From Phycisphaerales bacterium (GTDB taxonomy: Bacteria; Planctomycetota; Phycisphaerae; Phycisphaerales; UBA1924), in contig JAJDDL010000129.1 in NCBI GenBank assembly GCA_029260335.1, forward strand, positions 1 to 8,310: a DNA stretch of 8,310 bases, in the 5' to 3' direction. This document shows, piece after piece, positions 1 through 6,092 of this stretch (positions are counted from its first letter, which is position 1; every line of letters begins with the position of its first letter). Made by a program: the position numbers and the translations under genes. The notes under the pieces were generated by a model. It did not search any database. It saw only the letters and a program-made list of their open reading frames with translations, and had not been told where the DNA came from.

Positions 1-223
1 GGGTGTGGGCGTCGATCGCCGAGTCGGAGCGAGCTGGGGTGAACTTCATTCAATGCGGGTTGGAGATGGCGGATTAGCGACTGCTCCTGACGCCCATGTG
101 CTTGCGGGATCATGGTTGGGCCGCCCCTGGTGCGTGTTGGACTCAGAACTGGCCCAATCGACCGGCCTCGGAACTGATCGCTCGGTCTGGCCGGATACCA
201 TGCGAACCCATGGTGGATCTCTC

Positions 224-1156
224 ATGACAACGACAAATCAAGACTCTTCGCCGCTCAAGTCTTTGCTGGCGCTGGATGCCGCGCAGGCCAAGAAGGCATT
301 GGATCAGCCGACGTTCAATCGCCAGGACTTCGGGCGACTGCACGAGATGGCTTCGCTCGCGCTAGAACGGCTCGGCGCGGTCTGCGAGATCCCGGAAACC
401 AACCGGCTCCGGCACTGCGAGAAGATCTTCGCGGATCTGCTGGCGTTGGCCGACGACCCCGAGGCTCAGGTGGTGCGTCCTCGTGAGGGCGAGGTGTACA
501 ACGCGGGGCTGGAGACCGGACAACTCGCGCAGTTGACCGAGGCGCTCGCCAAGCCCGGCACCAAAGCCGCGACGTATTGGGGACCGCGGATTCTCAAAGC
601 GATTGATGCCAAGGCCGACCCACAGACGCTCCAGGACCGGCGGTTCCGATTGCAGTTCATCGCGATGTGTGCGCAGGCGGGGGTTCGGATCGAGCCGAGC
701 GAGAGCGAGTTGGATGGCGAGGCGGATCTGAGCAAGTGGCGCATCGGGCTTGCGTGCAAGAGGATCGAAGCCGAGAACCTGATCGAAGCGGCGGTCTCGT
801 CGACGGCGGGGCGGCTTCAGCGCGCCATGAAGCCGGGGCTGATTGTGCTGGAAGTTTCGGGCCTCGTGTGGCCCGAGCGGCGGATCCTGGCCGTGGACAG
901 TGATCTGACGGCGGCGCGGGAGATTCACCGCAGGACCGACGCGTTCCTGATCGAGCAGACCGAGGCGATCGCGCGGATGGTGGATCCATCATTTGCGTTC
1001 GGCGTGCTCGCGGCGGCGACGATTCCGACGTTGAATGTCTCGAGCAAGCATGTGGCGTTCAGCTCAAGCTTTCGGATCGCATCGTTGGTTGGGGATACGG
1101 ATCCTCGGTATGGCAGGCTTGTGAGCTTTGCGCGGAAGTTTGAGGCTTTGAGTTGA
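224..1156 (+). CDS. Conserved-looking hypothetical protein, possible nuclease-like fold
   Basis: This gene encodes 310 residues of unknown function. The reading frame is open back to the window edge, but I start it at ATG 224: a weak ribosome site (GGTGGA, 212-217) precedes it, and the codons upstream lack the strong G/C third-base bias seen further in. ATG 200 is an alternative start. No signal peptide or membrane segment is visible. The first ~150 residues look helical. Residues 154-211 read as an acidic loop (EPSESELDGEADLSKW), a strand with the motif GLACKR (175-180), a helix, and a strand with PGLIVLEVSG (204-213). That order recalls PD-(D/E)xK-type proteins, where an acidic residue precedes a strand bearing (D/E)xK. 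Here the (D/E) position is alanine (A177-C178-K179), so catalysis is doubtful. The fold is my inference. The gene stands alone and converges with the next one. Confidence 0.75.
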   Translation: MTTTNQDSSPLKSLLALDAAQAKKALDQPTFNRQDFGRLHEMASLALERLGAVCEIPETNRLRHCEKIFADLLALADDPEAQVVRPREGEVYNAGLETGQLAQLTEALAKPGTKAATYWGPRILKAIDAKADPQTLQDRRFRLQFIAMCAQAGVRIEPSESELDGEADLSKWRIGLACKRIEAENLIEAAVSSTAGRLQRAMKPGLIVLEVSGLVWPERRILAVDSDLTAAREIHRRTDAFLIEQTEAIARMVDPSFAFGVLAAATIPTLNVSSKHVAFSSSFRIASLVGDTDPRYGRLVSFARKFEALS

Positions 1157-1212
1157 GAGTTCTTGCCGTGGGTGATTTGGGGTGGGCTCTTTGATGTCGA
1201 GGTTGACAATCG

Positions 1213-1242
1213 CATAGCCGCTCAGAGCAGCGGCCATGGCAC
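1213..1242 (-). repeat. REP-like palindrome, copy A
   Basis: Read on the minus strand this starts GTGCCATGG and forms a 10-bp stem (CATGGCCGCT with AGCGGCTATG, one G-U pair) around the six-base loop GCTCTG. The G-U becomes an A-C mismatch on the plus strand, so the RNA hairpin suits the minus-strand transcript that leaves the gene ending at 1255. There is no T-tract after it, so it is not a clear intrinsic terminator. It shares the 12-mer TGCTCTGAGCGG and a leading GTGCCA, at nearly the same spacing, with the palindrome at 5009-5040 on the plus strand. That suggests a dispersed family. The 98-bp junction between the two convergent genes holds nothing else I recognise. Confidence 0.65.
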
Positions 1243-1254
1243 CCTTTGGGAGGC

Positions 1255-2016
1255 CTAGGAATCGTCGCCGTGCTCGGTTTGGCAGGTGAGGATGAGTTCG
1301 CCTTCGCTCAGCTCCATAGAAACGATGCGGACGCGTCTGCCGTCGGCGAGGGAGATGACCGGCTCGCTTGCGATGGGATGGCGGCCGGCTAAGGCGTCTG
1401 TGAGTTCGGCAAGCTCACGATCGTTGGCGACCGATTTGGGCGCGAACCCGATCAGGTCGGTATCGAGCAGGAAGCCGGCGGGCACGGGCAGGCGGCCGAG
1501 ATACATCCAGCCGAGATCGAGCCAAACAGAGCCGTCGTCGTCGACGCGTGGCGTGAGCTGGGCCGAGAGCACCCGATCACGCTCGTCCAGTCGCACGCTG
1601 GCTCCTAGGCGGACCGAGCCCGGTTCAAAGGCGACTTGGATGGAGCGGACGTCCACGGGCCATTCAAAGTCCTCCAGGCGATTCTCGGCCCATCTCGGCA
1701 GCCGTGCGTTGAGCCATGCGTTGGCCTCGTCGCTGGAGAGGTGAATCGTCCATGGTTCGCTTCGCCAGACTTGATCGTCCGCCGAGCCTTCGCGGTCGGC
1801 GCGGGAAAGCTCGGTGGTGAGCGAGTTCTCGACACGCTCGGCTTGTTCGATGACCTGGACGTCAGTGGGATCGATCGCGGTCCACCATTGGGGGGTCTGG
1901 GTCGTGAGGCGATAGCCGGCGGCGATGACGACCACCAGGGTCATGAGCAGGACCACGCCGATCGCGAGCGACCATCGCATGATCCGGCTGAACTTTCTTC
2001 GCCTGCGCTTTGCCAT
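1255..2016 (-). CDS. Membrane-anchored hypothetical protein
   Basis: This gene encodes 253 residues that I cannot assign to a named function. The N-terminus is strongly basic (MAKRRRRKF) and is followed by one hydrophobic segment at about residues 16-34, giving an N-in signal anchor with the remaining ~215 residues outside the cytoplasmic membrane. The soluble part has a tryptophan-rich start (QWW, 43-45), the stretch WTIHLSSDEANAWLNARLP (89-107), and strand-rich sequence to the end. The pattern of a single anchor followed by a 'T/S-x-x-E-x-NAWL' helix resembles membrane-anchored proteins of the YpmS/DUF2140 type, but this is only a loose likeness. No clear ribosome site precedes ATG 2016; the basic segment before the anchor supports that start. 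It lies 108 bp beyond rpsI, past a strong terminator, so it probably has its own promoter. A TTGGAC (2049-2054, minus) could be a -35 box, but I see no convincing -10. Confidence 0.8.
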   Translation of the reverse strand: MAKRRRRKFSRIMRWSLAIGVVLLMTLVVVIAAGYRLTTQTPQWWTAIDPTDVQVIEQAERVENSLTTELSRADREGSADDQVWRSEPWTIHLSSDEANAWLNARLPRWAENRLEDFEWPVDVRSIQVAFEPGSVRLGASVRLDERDRVLSAQLTPRVDDDGSVWLDLGWMYLGRLPVPAGFLLDTDLIGFAPKSVANDRELAELTDALAGRHPIASEPVISLADGRRVRIVSMELSEGELILTCQTEHGDDS

Positions 2017-2058
2017 CTGCGTGGATCGTCCCTGGATGGCGCGTGAGAGTCCAATCGG

Positions 2059-2089
2059 AAAAGAAAAACCCGCGTCGAAACGCGGGTTT
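2059..2089 (-). terminator. Intrinsic terminator of the rplM-rpsI operon
   Basis: On the minus strand a perfect 10-bp stem (AAACCCGCGT with ACGCGGGTTT) closes on the stable tetraloop TTCG and runs directly into the tract TTTTTCTTTT. It begins 35 bases after the rpsI stop codon. Stem, loop and T-tract are all present, so this is a confident Rho-independent terminator. It separates the ribosomal operon from the membrane-anchored gene downstream. Confidence 0.95.
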
Positions 2090-2124
2090 GAGAGCTGGGT
2101 TGATTTCCAGTGGGGGTCCAGCGA

Positions 2125-2664
2125 TCAACGCTTGGAGAACTGGAATCTCTTGCGTGCACCGGGCTGGCCGTACTTCTTTCGTTCGACCTTGCGGGCGTCT
2201 CTGGTGAGCATGCCCTTGACACGCAGGGGGTGCTCGAAGTTGGGGTCAAAGTCGCGCAGGGCCCGGGCGATGCCGAGGCGGACGGCCTGGGCCTGGCCTG
2301 TGGGACCGCCGCCCTTGAGGCGGATGATGACCTCGAACTGATCGGAGGTGTTGGTCAGCTTCTGGGGTGCGTAGCAGTCCTCGCGATCGCGGATCTCGGA
2401 GAAGTAGTTCTCGATCGTGCGGAACTGGTTGTTGGAGGTCTGGATCTTGAGCCCAGCCGCATCGGGCTTGGCGCTGCGGATCCGCACGCGTGCCACGGCG
2501 GACTTGCGCCTGCCTGTTCCCCACCACCAGCCGTGCTTGTCGGCGGGCTTGGGCTCGCGGCGCAGGGCCGGGGCTTCTTCGACTGCTTCGGGCTCGGCAA
2601 TCGCGACGCCGATGGCCTCGCCCAAACCCTCGTTGCTCTGCTCGTTGACTTCGTTCTCAGCCAT
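2125..2664 (-). CDS. rpsI: Small ribosomal subunit protein uS9
   Basis: This is ribosomal protein S9 of the 30S subunit; in known ribosomes its C-terminal tail reaches the P-site tRNA. It has 179 residues against about 130 in most bacteria. The S9 core starts at residue 49 with GTGRRKSAVARVRI and contains GGGPTGQAQAVRLGIARAL (118-136) and the signature LTRDARKVERKK (153-164). It ends in the invariant tail QFSKR with the final arginine intact. The extra length is an N-terminal extension of about 48 residues, mostly acidic (MAENEVNEQSNEG..., EPEAVEE) then basic with HGWWW. No other methionine lies between 2664 and the core, so the extension is probably translated. No strong Shine-Dalgarno precedes ATG 2664. 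The gene follows rplM after 65 bp in the usual rplM-rpsI order, and the pair ends at the terminator at 2059-2089. Confidence 0.97.
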   Translation of the reverse strand: MAENEVNEQSNEGLGEAIGVAIAEPEAVEEAPALRREPKPADKHGWWWGTGRRKSAVARVRIRSAKPDAAGLKIQTSNNQFRTIENYFSEIRDREDCYAPQKLTNTSDQFEVIIRLKGGGPTGQAQAVRLGIARALRDFDPNFEHPLRVKGMLTRDARKVERKKYGQPGARKRFQFSKR

Positions 2665-2729
2665 GGAAACTCGCTTGTGCTTGAATCGCGATCTTTATTC
2701 GCGTTCGGTGGTGCGTTCTTGCTCTTCGC

Positions 2730-3167
2730 TCAACCAACTGCCAGGGGTGTTGCCTGCTGGGCCTGGTGGGGATGCTCGCTGTCGGGATAGATCTTCAGCT
2801 TCTTGAGCATGACCCGGCCGAGGCGACTCTTGGGAAGCATCCGGCGGACGGCCTCCTGGATCAGCTTCTCGGGATGGTCTTCTCTCACCTGGCCGAAAGA
2901 TTTGGCCTTGAGACCGCCTGGATAGCCGGTGTAGTGCGTCTGGAGACGCTGCTCGGCCTTCTTGCCGGTCAGGGCAATGTTCTTGGCGTTTGTGATGATC
3001 ACGAAATCGCCGGTATCGACGTGCGGCGTGTACTCGGGGCGATGCTTGCCCATGAGCACAACCGCGACATCGGAAGCCAGGCGGCCCAATGGCACGTCGG
3101 TCGCATCGACCACGTGCCATGACTTGTCGACATCGCCTGCCTTGGCGAAGTAGGTCTGGCGTCTCAT
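2730..3167 (-). CDS. rplM: Large ribosomal subunit protein uL13
   Basis: This is ribosomal protein L13, an early-assembly 50S protein that binds 23S rRNA. It has 145 residues, close to the usual ~142. Family landmarks are present: WHVVDATDVPLGRLAS (17-32), MGKHRPEYTPHVDTGDFVIITNA (39-61), LTGKK (66-70), HYTGYPGGLK (78-87), AVRRMLPKSRLGR (106-118), and KLKIYPDSEHPHQAQQ (123-138). The frame is open upstream to 3359, but ATG 3167 is clearly the start: the core begins there and GGAGGTG lies five bases before it. The last few residues (ATPLAVG) run slightly beyond the common ending. It is the first gene of the operon with rpsI and is preceded by a promoter and a structured leader. In some bacteria L13 represses its own operon through the leader, which may apply here. 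Confidence 0.98.
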   Translation of the reverse strand: MRRQTYFAKAGDVDKSWHVVDATDVPLGRLASDVAVVLMGKHRPEYTPHVDTGDFVIITNAKNIALTGKKAEQRLQTHYTGYPGGLKAKSFGQVREDHPEKLIQEAVRRMLPKSRLGRVMLKKLKIYPDSEHPHQAQQATPLAVG

Positions 3168-3172
3168 CGTGA

Positions 3173-3179
3173 CACCTCC
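3173..3179 (-). promoter_or_regulatory. Strong Shine-Dalgarno of rplM
   Basis: GGAGGTG on the minus strand lies five bases before ATG 3167. It fixes the rplM start and rules out the longer open frame that runs back to 3359. The foot of a leader hairpin ends only four bases upstream (3184), so folding or protein binding there could control access to this site. Confidence 0.9.
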
Positions 3180-3183
3180 GATG

Positions 3184-3308
3184 CTCGTATGGCGTAACTG
3201 CCAACGAGGACTGGCTCGCCGCCTCCCGGGCGGGACGGGCCGGCGCTGATCGCCGACAGGATTACAAACTCGGGCCCGATCTCTGACCTCTGGGTCGGAT
3301 TCGAGCCC
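3184..3308 (-). promoter_or_regulatory. Structured 5' leader of rplM-rpsI, candidate autoregulatory RNA
   Basis: The stretch between the predicted transcription start (near 3305) and the rplM ribosome site can form stems in series on the minus strand. H0: 3302-3308 with 3272-3278 (7 bp, one G-U), enclosing GACC-CAGA-GGTC. This stem depends on the exact start site. H1: 3251-3257 with 3239-3245 (7 bp, one G-U, five-base loop). H2: 3229-3233 with 3219-3223 (5 bp). H3: CTCGT+TGGC (3208-3200) with GCCA+ACGAG (3193-3184), 9 bp with one bulged base and the loop AGTTAC. H3 ends four bases before the Shine-Dalgarno. There is no open frame with a ribosome site in it. A role in L13 or S9 feedback control is inferred from family knowledge; GC-rich DNA forms chance stems, so only H3 stands out. 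Confidence 0.5.
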
Positions 3309-3311
3309 GGG

Positions 3312-3341
3312 AGGATAGGAGGTCCGTATCGCCTCAGTCAA
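3312..3341 (-). promoter_or_regulatory. Predicted sigma-70-type promoter of rplM-rpsI
   Basis: On the minus strand, TTGACT (3341-3336) matches five of six bases of the -35 consensus. It is followed after 18 bases by TATCCT (3317-3312), which matches four of six of the -10 consensus. The predicted start near 3305 gives a leader of about 135-140 nt before rplM. In the remaining gene-free stretch toward the divergent protease gene (3342-3472) I recognise no clear promoter for that gene or any other element. Confidence 0.6.
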
Positions 3342-3472
3342 TGACCGAGCCCTGATCAATGGGTGCTATTGAGGGCAATGAGGCCTGCGAATCGGGCGCG
3401 ACCGAACCCGACGATGGGTGAAAATGGTCGGTCTTTGGTGACATCGGGCGGGCGGAAGCCGAAGATTGGGCC

Positions 3473-4990
3473 ATGGACTTTCAAGAACAGCTTGCTCAGG
3501 TCGCGGGCAATGAGCCGGGGACCGTGGATGTGGAGTTCGCGGCTCGGAGCCGTCGAGATCCGGGAACGCCCCAGTCGGCGTTACTCGCGCTGATCTCGGT
3601 CATCGTGTTCTACGCGATGATTGTGGGTGGCAATCTGATGCCCGCGTCCACCCCGGCGCCGGACCCCGACGCGGAGCCGCCGGCGTGGACCGAGCAGGAT
3701 CGTGAGGATCGGCTGGCAGAGACGCGGATGGACCCGGTCGCCGCGATCACGCGCATGCTCATGTACGCCGACGATGTGATGCAGTTTCCCGAGGACATGA
3801 TGCGCCAGCAGATCCCGCCCACGGATTCGGATCCGATGATCCGGGTGCAGCGGGTGGTGATGACCGGGGAGTTCTTTGGCGCCGAGGAGGCGCTTGCAGA
3901 GCTGGATCGGCTCGAGCAGCTCACGGTGAGTGAGATCGAACTGTTGGATGGGGCGCTGGTGGTCCAGGAGCTGGACGTACTGGACTATCTCCGGCAGACC
4001 TACGACGGCACGCTCGAGCCCGACGCGTTGGATGCGTCGGCGCTGGACGCGAAGGACTACTTGGGCTGGTGGGGAACGCTTGCGCGATTGCACGACGCGG
4101 GGGAGAGTGACAAAGAGCGCAGTGCGATGCTCGAAGCTGGCGGCCGCCTGTTCAAGTTCGTTTTGGGCATGTTTGGCTTTGCGGTCGTTGTCGTGCTTGC
4201 GGTGATCGCGTCTGCGATCCTCATGATCTTGCGACTGACTCGCGGCGGGTTTAGTTCCAGGCTCAATCCTCCGTTGCCGGGGGGGAGTGTGTACCTGGAG
4301 ATCTTTGCGGTTTTCCTTGTCGGGTTCTTGCTCGTGCAGCTCTTGGGCTTGCTCGTCGGCTCAACAGCGGGCGCAGAGGCGGGGCTTTGGGCGACGCTGA
4401 TTGGACAGTGGTCGTTGATCGCGGTGCCGTTCTGGCCGTTGCTCCGAGGAGTCTCGCTCCAGCGGATGCGCATGGACCTGGGCTTGCACAAGGGCGAGGG
4501 GATCTTGCGTGAGGTCGGAGCGGGGGTGGTTGGATATCTGGCGGGGCTGCCGCTCTTCATCGCGGCGATTGTCTTCATGATCGCGATGCAGATGGTTGTT
4601 CAGGTCGCCAGCGGGAGCGAGGAAGCCGTCCAGCCCAACAATCCGATGCTCGATCTGGTAAAGCAAGACAATCTGCCGGTGATCCTGATGGCGGTTTCGC
4701 TTGCGGTGTTCTGGGCACCCCTGGTGGAAGAGACGGTGTTTCGCGGGGCGTTGCTTCGGCATGTTCGCAGTCGGGTGGGGTTCCTGATCGGAGCGTTGCT
4801 CACCGGTGTGTTGTTTGCATTCATGCACTCGTACGGGCCGTTGTTCACGCCGCCGCTGATCGCGTTGGGGTTCACGTTTGCGATGTTGCGTGAGTGGCGC
4901 GGCTCGCTGATCGCGCCGATGGTCGCCCACTTCTTGCACAACGGGACGTTGATGGTGGTGATCATTACGGCGCTGAGTATGTTGGGGTAG
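3473..4990 (+). CDS. CPBP family intramembrane glutamic protease with long N-terminal region
   Basis: The C-terminal third is a CPBP / Abi-type intramembrane protease domain (the family of Rce1 and bacterial CAAX-like proteases). All three motifs are visible: EETVFR (E419, E420, R424), FAFMH (F448-H452) and HFLHN (H486, N490). These supply the catalytic glutamate pair and the histidines, so the enzyme looks active. Its substrate is unknown. The layout is: a first membrane segment at about 36-54; a soluble region at about 55-225 that is acidic, helical and starts proline-rich (PAPDPDAEPPAW); then about seven or eight membrane segments (226-253, 274-297, 305-325, 349-376, ~403-418, 434-451, 459-473, 488-503). 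At 505 residues it is much longer than the usual 200-300 of bacterial members because of this N-terminal part. No good Shine-Dalgarno precedes ATG 3473, so the start is uncertain. The gene stands alone, divergent from rplM. Confidence 0.92.
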   Translation: MDFQEQLAQVAGNEPGTVDVEFAARSRRDPGTPQSALLALISVIVFYAMIVGGNLMPASTPAPDPDAEPPAWTEQDREDRLAETRMDPVAAITRMLMYADDVMQFPEDMMRQQIPPTDSDPMIRVQRVVMTGEFFGAEEALAELDRLEQLTVSEIELLDGALVVQELDVLDYLRQTYDGTLEPDALDASALDAKDYLGWWGTLARLHDAGESDKERSAMLEAGGRLFKFVLGMFGFAVVVVLAVIASAILMILRLTRGGFSSRLNPPLPGGSVYLEIFAVFLVGFLLVQLLGLLVGSTAGAEAGLWATLIGQWSLIAVPFWPLLRGVSLQRMRMDLGLHKGEGILREVGAGVVGYLAGLPLFIAAIVFMIAMQMVVQVASGSEEAVQPNNPMLDLVKQDNLPVILMAVSLAVFWAPLVEETVFRGALLRHVRSRVGFLIGALLTGVLFAFMHSYGPLFTPPLIALGFTFAMLREWRGSLIAPMVAHFLHNGTLMVVIITALSMLG

Positions 4991-5008
4991 GCAGTCTTGA
5001 GCCTCCAT

Positions 5009-5089
5009 GTGCCACCGACCGTTGCTCTGAGCGGTTGGTGCAACTCGCACAAGAAAACACCAACCATGCAAAGCCATGGTTGGTGGCAC
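5009..5089. repeat. Double-palindrome REP-like element, copy B
   Basis: This 81-bp intergenic element begins GTGCCACCGACC and ends with the inverted form GGTTGGTGGCAC (11 of 12 bases match). Inside are two hairpins. The left one is CACCGACCG (5013-5021) with CGGTTGGTG (5032-5040), 9 bp with one G-U and a ten-base loop. The right one is CACCAACCATG (5058-5068) with CATGGTTGGTG (5075-5085), a perfect 11 bp with the loop CAAAGC. The whole can therefore fold either as two separate hairpins or as one long stem closed by the terminal arms. The left palindrome is related to copy A at 1213-1242. It fills the junction between two convergent genes. A REP/BIME-like origin is inference; no transposase is in the window. 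Confidence 0.75.
5051..5085 (-). terminator. Intrinsic terminator for the gene ending at 5110
   Basis: Read on the minus strand, the perfect 11-bp hairpin of the repeat element (5085-5075 with 5068-5058) runs straight into TTTTCTT (5057-5051). It starts 24 bases after the stop codon of the coiled-coil gene. On the plus strand neither hairpin is followed by a T-tract, so any effect on the protease transcript would be RNA stabilisation or a Rho-type or weak stop rather than a classic terminator. Confidence 0.8.
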
Positions 5090-5109
5090 AGTTCACTGGT
5101 ATCGGTGCG

Positions 5110-5973
5110 TCAGCGCGTGACGAGATAGAGGACCGCCATGACCGCCACCATTGCCGTCGCGATGCCCAGGCCGCAGAGGATGACGAGAGCGTTGGTGAGG
5201 ACTCTGCCTCGCTCTGCGATCTCGTCGATGCGTTGGGCGTGGACTTGTTCGCGTTGATCAAGGCGATCGATGGCACCGCCGAGGCGGTGGTTGGATGTGT
5301 TCATCTGGATGATCGCGCCGCGGAACTCGCCCAGGGCGACGCCGAGCTCTCGTTCGACATTGCTGGATTCCTCGAAGAGCACCTCGATGCGGCCGAGCGT
5401 GCTGGCCTGGCGTTCGAGGATGGCCCGATGGCGTTCCATGCTCGTCTCGTCCTTGAGACGGCTATCGCGCGAGAGATCCCGCATGGAGCGGGCGAGTTCG
5501 GTGAGCTCGCTCTGGCCCTCGCGGAGTGCGGCGAGGTGTTCGACGCCCTCGGGCGCGCGCTGGGCGAGGTCGAGCATGCGATCGGATCGGCGGGCCTGCG
5601 CATCGAGGTGGCCGTCGACCTTGCGGATCAGGGTGACCGCCTCTGCATAGTTCCGCCGAAGCTCTGCAAGGAGTTCTTGCTTGTTCTTTGGCGCACTTGG
5701 GAGAGTGGCCTGTTCGATCGCGGCTTCGGCGCGGGAAACCTCGTCCTCTGGCTCACGATGCCGGCGTTCGCGGGGCAACTCTGCGGTGAGGACGGGGTCC
5801 TCATGATCGAGGTCGATGCGCACCGGTTCGCGCGGGGTGAATGCGGTGGGGGCCGTTCGGTGGGTTGACATAGTGGCGGCTGATCCGGCGTGGGAAGCGG
5901 GTGAACCCGTTGCCGATTCCAGACGTGCCGATCCGATGCCAAAGAAGCGACTGATCTTTGCAATGACGCTCAT
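5110..5973 (-). CDS. Coiled-coil protein with C-terminal membrane anchor
   Basis: This gene encodes 287 residues of unknown function. The start is set at ATG 5973 because AGGAGG (5984-5979) lies five bases before it; the frame stays open to 6084 but without such a signal. The N-terminus (MSVIAKISRFFGIG) could be an amphipathic helix. Residues 15-95 are low-complexity, rich in A, S, T, P and charge, and probably disordered. Residues 97-258 are almost entirely helical and charged with heptad-like spacing (NKQELLAELRRNYAEAVTLIRKVDGHLDAQ..., AIDRLDQREQVHAQRIDEIAERG), so an extended coiled coil is likely. A single hydrophobic segment at 261-284 ends just before the C-terminus, so this is a tail-anchored protein facing the cytoplasm. 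It resembles the stalk of a chemoreceptor without a signalling tip, but I see no such motif. It lies 119 bp after the secreted-protein gene on the same strand and may share its transcript. Confidence 0.85.
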   Translation of the reverse strand: MSVIAKISRFFGIGSARLESATGSPASHAGSAATMSTHRTAPTAFTPREPVRIDLDHEDPVLTAELPRERRHREPEDEVSRAEAAIEQATLPSAPKNKQELLAELRRNYAEAVTLIRKVDGHLDAQARRSDRMLDLAQRAPEGVEHLAALREGQSELTELARSMRDLSRDSRLKDETSMERHRAILERQASTLGRIEVLFEESSNVERELGVALGEFRGAIIQMNTSNHRLGGAIDRLDQREQVHAQRIDEIAERGRVLTNALVILCGLGIATAMVAVMAVLYLVTR

Positions 5974-5978
5974 GAGGG

Positions 5979-5984
5979 CCTCCT
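5979..5984 (-). promoter_or_regulatory. Shine-Dalgarno deciding the start at 5973
   Basis: AGGAGG on the minus strand, five bases before ATG 5973. It marks this internal methionine as the true start rather than the upstream one at 6084. Confidence 0.85.
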
Positions 5985-6092
5985 GCCCAAGCGGCGCGTT
6001 CGCCCACGCCCGTGCCGCGAGTTTCTCGATTCTCCCTCGCCGCGATCGGCGATTCCGGGATATCGACCAGCGGCGGGCCGGCACTCCAACGT

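Noticed and set aside
5..223. N-terminal extension of the first gene to the window edge
   Set aside because: The frame is open, but its codons lack the G/C third-base bias seen downstream, and ATG 224 has a weak ribosome site. I treat the stretch as probably non-coding; nothing else is recognisable in it.
2110..2790. Plus-strand open frame of 226 codons
   Set aside because: It is fully antisense to rpsI, whose identity is certain; a shadow frame.
3168..3359. Upstream extension of L13 to 3359
   Set aside because: L13 homology starts at 3167 with an ideal Shine-Dalgarno, and the extension would cover the predicted promoter and leader.
4600..5067. Minus-strand open frame beginning inside the repeat element
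   Set aside because: It starts in the palindrome and runs antisense through the protease gene. It has no ribosome site and no plausible protein character. Such frames may be mis-annotated wherever this repeat occurs.
4894..5868. Plus-strand open frame of 324 codons
   Set aside because: It lies antisense to the coiled-coil gene and overlaps the end of the protease gene. The minus-strand reading has a Shine-Dalgarno, a coherent coiled coil and a membrane anchor, so this is a shadow frame of GC-rich DNA.
5974..6092. CGCCG-ATCG-CGGCG hairpin between the two minus-strand genes as a terminator
   Set aside because: The stem is only five base pairs with no T-tract after it, which is expected by chance at this base composition.
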